From: CAZVFE01 sp964626405
Lineage (GTDB): Bacteria > Bacteroidota > Bacteroidia > Cytophagales > Spirosomataceae
Direction of reading: 5' to 3'
Assembly: GCA_964626405.1 (NCBI GenBank)
Contig: CAZVFE010000070.1
Location: 1-7,720 of the forward strand
Length of the DNA stretch: 7,720 nt
Shown: positions 6,587 to 7,720 of the stretch, piece after piece
How the letters are laid out: every line of letters starts with the position of its first letter
Numbering within the stretch: the first letter of the stretch is position 1
Position numbers and translations under genes: made by a program
The notes under the pieces: model-generated
Database searches by the model: none
What the model was told of the DNA's origin: nothing
What the model saw: the letters and a program-made list of their open reading frames with translations, nothing else

Positions 6587-7720
6587 TTATTTGAAAAATA
6601 CTTTGAATATATCATTTCCAAAAGTGAATATCATTAATCCGATAAGAATTAACATCCCCACTTGTTGAGCTCTTTCTAATACTTTTTCTGAAACTGGCTT
6701 ACCCGTAATAATTTCAACCAATAAAAACAAAGCATGTCCACCGTCTAATGCTGGTATTGGCAATAAATTCATAAATGCCAAGGCCATGGATATTAAACCT
6801 GTCATTGCCCAAAATCTTGTCCAATCCCAATATCCTCCAAATAATTGGGCGATACCAACCGGACCACTCAAGGTTTTAGAGGCTGCAACCTCCCCTTTAA
6901 ATATTTTTCCGAAGGCCTTTACATTATCAATAATCACTCCAAAGGCTCTTTCTGTACCAAGTGGAACCGCCTCCGCAAAACTATAATCTACATGAGTTTC
7001 TTTAATTAAAGGCATCGGACCAAATCCTATCTTTCCTTCCGCATTTACCACTAAATTCAAGGTATCCATTGCTCCTGCTCTCTCAATTACCAATTCTGCA
7101 GGCTGGGATTTATATTTTTCCAATACCTCCTGAATTTGATGATAAAAAACAGTAGACTCCCCATTAACCGAAAGAATTTTATCCCCTACTTTTAATCCTG
7201 CTTTATATGCCGGATAATTTTCTAAAAGTGAAGGATCCTCCACCGTCTCAGGGTCTGCCACTACTCCTACCTCATATTCAGTAATTGGCTCAATAAAACC
7301 TAAATCCTTATCCGATAATTTTTCAATAATATTTCCTGGAATATCCACGCGAATTTCTTGTCCATCTCTTAATACGGTATAATAAGAATTATCCCCTAAT
7401 AAAACATCGGATGAACGCAAATCTCCAAATTCCTGATAATCTTCTCCATTAACTTTTAAAATTCTATCCCCCGTTTCTAATCCGATCGCTTTTCCTACCT
7501 CTAAGGCTACAATTCCATTTTTATTCAATTCTTCTTTTGAAATGAAATTTTTTCCATTGTTATAAGTAAGGGAAACAAAAATCACAATTCCGGTAATAAT
7601 ATTGAAGATAATCCCTCCAAGCATCACAATTAATCTTTGCCATGCTGGCTTGGATCTAAATTCCCAAGGTTCTGGCGTAGCAGATAATTTACTGGCATCC
7701 TGATTTTCATCAATCATCCC
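6587..7720 (-). CDS. rseP: RseP-type site-2 membrane metalloprotease, 5' end outside the window
   Basis: This is the C-terminal part (at least 377 residues) of a zinc intramembrane protease of the inner membrane. RseP enzymes make the second cut in anti-sigma factors and clear leftover signal peptides. The reading frame stays open to the right edge and its first visible residues (GMIDENQDASK) belong to the middle of the family, so the HExxH zinc motif and first membrane helix lie beyond 7720. Counting from the M at 7717, there is a membrane helix at about 28-50, PDZ-like domains at about 65-130 and 165-215 (YKAGLKVGDKILSVNGE at 171-187), then LSGPVGIAQLF (283-293). C-terminal membrane helices (about 303-335 and 352-370) contain NLLPIPALDGGH (317-328), with the LDG motif whose Asp completes the zinc site. 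The protein ends normally with TAA. It sits directly upstream of the DUF6702 gene with no intervening base. The RseP name follows the E. coli protein; the local substrate is unknown. Confidence 0.95.
   Translation of the reverse strand, partial: GMIDENQDASKLSATPEPWEFRSKPAWQRLIVMLGGIIFNIITGIVIFVSLTYNNGKNFISKEELNKNGIVALEVGKAIGLETGDRILKVNGEDYQEFGDLRSSDVLLGDNSYYTVLRDGQEIRVDIPGNIIEKLSDKDLGFIEPITEYEVGVVADPETVEDPSLLENYPAYKAGLKVGDKILSVNGESTVFYHQIQEVLEKYKSQPAELVIERAGAMDTLNLVVNAEGKIGFGPMPLIKETHVDYSFAEAVPLGTERAFGVIIDNVKAFGKIFKGEVAASKTLSGPVGIAQLFGGYWDWTRFWAMTGLISMALAFMNLLPIPALDGGHALFLLVEIITGKPVSEKVLERAQQVGMLILIGLMIFTFGNDIFKVFFK

Noticed and set aside
6786..6986. Plus-strand open frame inside rseP
   Set aside because: Antisense to the conserved C-terminal part of rseP and without recognisable features.
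7715..7717. ATG at 7717 as the true start of rseP
   Set aside because: The frame is open to the window edge and the sequence there matches the interior of RseP proteins; the zinc-binding HExxH motif must lie upstream outside the window.
1..7720. CRISPR array, insertion sequence, prophage, toxin-antitoxin or other defence system
   Set aside because: No repeat-spacer pattern, terminal inverted repeats, target duplications, transposase, phage or toxin genes were seen; the genes are typical chromosomal functions.

Overview
The window looks like ordinary chromosome from a low-GC member of the Bacteroidota, most likely a Cytophagales/Flavobacteriia-type lineage. The evidence is AT-rich DNA, two gene families I know mainly from that phylum (DUF4301 and DUF6702), a RecQ of the shorter ~640-residue form with a displaced zinc site, and translation starts that mostly lack Shine-Dalgarno sequences. 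The species cannot be named from the sequence.

Layout from left to right. Positions 1-125 are non-coding and hold a strong hairpin plus T-run that terminates the leftward DUF4301 gene (about 126-1592, minus strand). A short divergent gap (1593-1665) separates it from recQ (1666-3591, plus strand). recQ converges on lon (3578-6043, minus strand), and their 3' ends overlap by 14 bp with no room for a terminator. Upstream of lon, reading leftward, are the incomplete site-2 protease gene rseP (6587 to beyond 7720) and a small secreted DUF6702 protein (6098-6586). The DUF6702 ATG follows directly on the rseP stop codon.

How the genes may work together: rseP, the DUF6702 gene and lon lie in the same direction. 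They encode an inner-membrane regulated-proteolysis enzyme, a putative exported protein and the main cytoplasmic ATP-dependent quality-control protease. The 54-bp gap before lon carries an almost perfect sigma-54 type (-24/-12) promoter, preceded immediately by a GACA-TTT-TGTC inverted repeat. This suggests lon has its own inducible promoter as well as any read-through from rseP. RecQ (DNA repair) and the DUF4301 protein (which I read as a divergent nucleotidyltransferase-like enzyme) have no evident functional link to that cluster.

I see no mobile element, CRISPR array, tRNA or rRNA, and no evidence of a wholly new multi-gene system. The points most worth a second look are the lon promoter, the RecQ domain order, the nucleotidyltransferase-like motifs in DUF4301 and the zero-gap rseP/DUF6702 junction.
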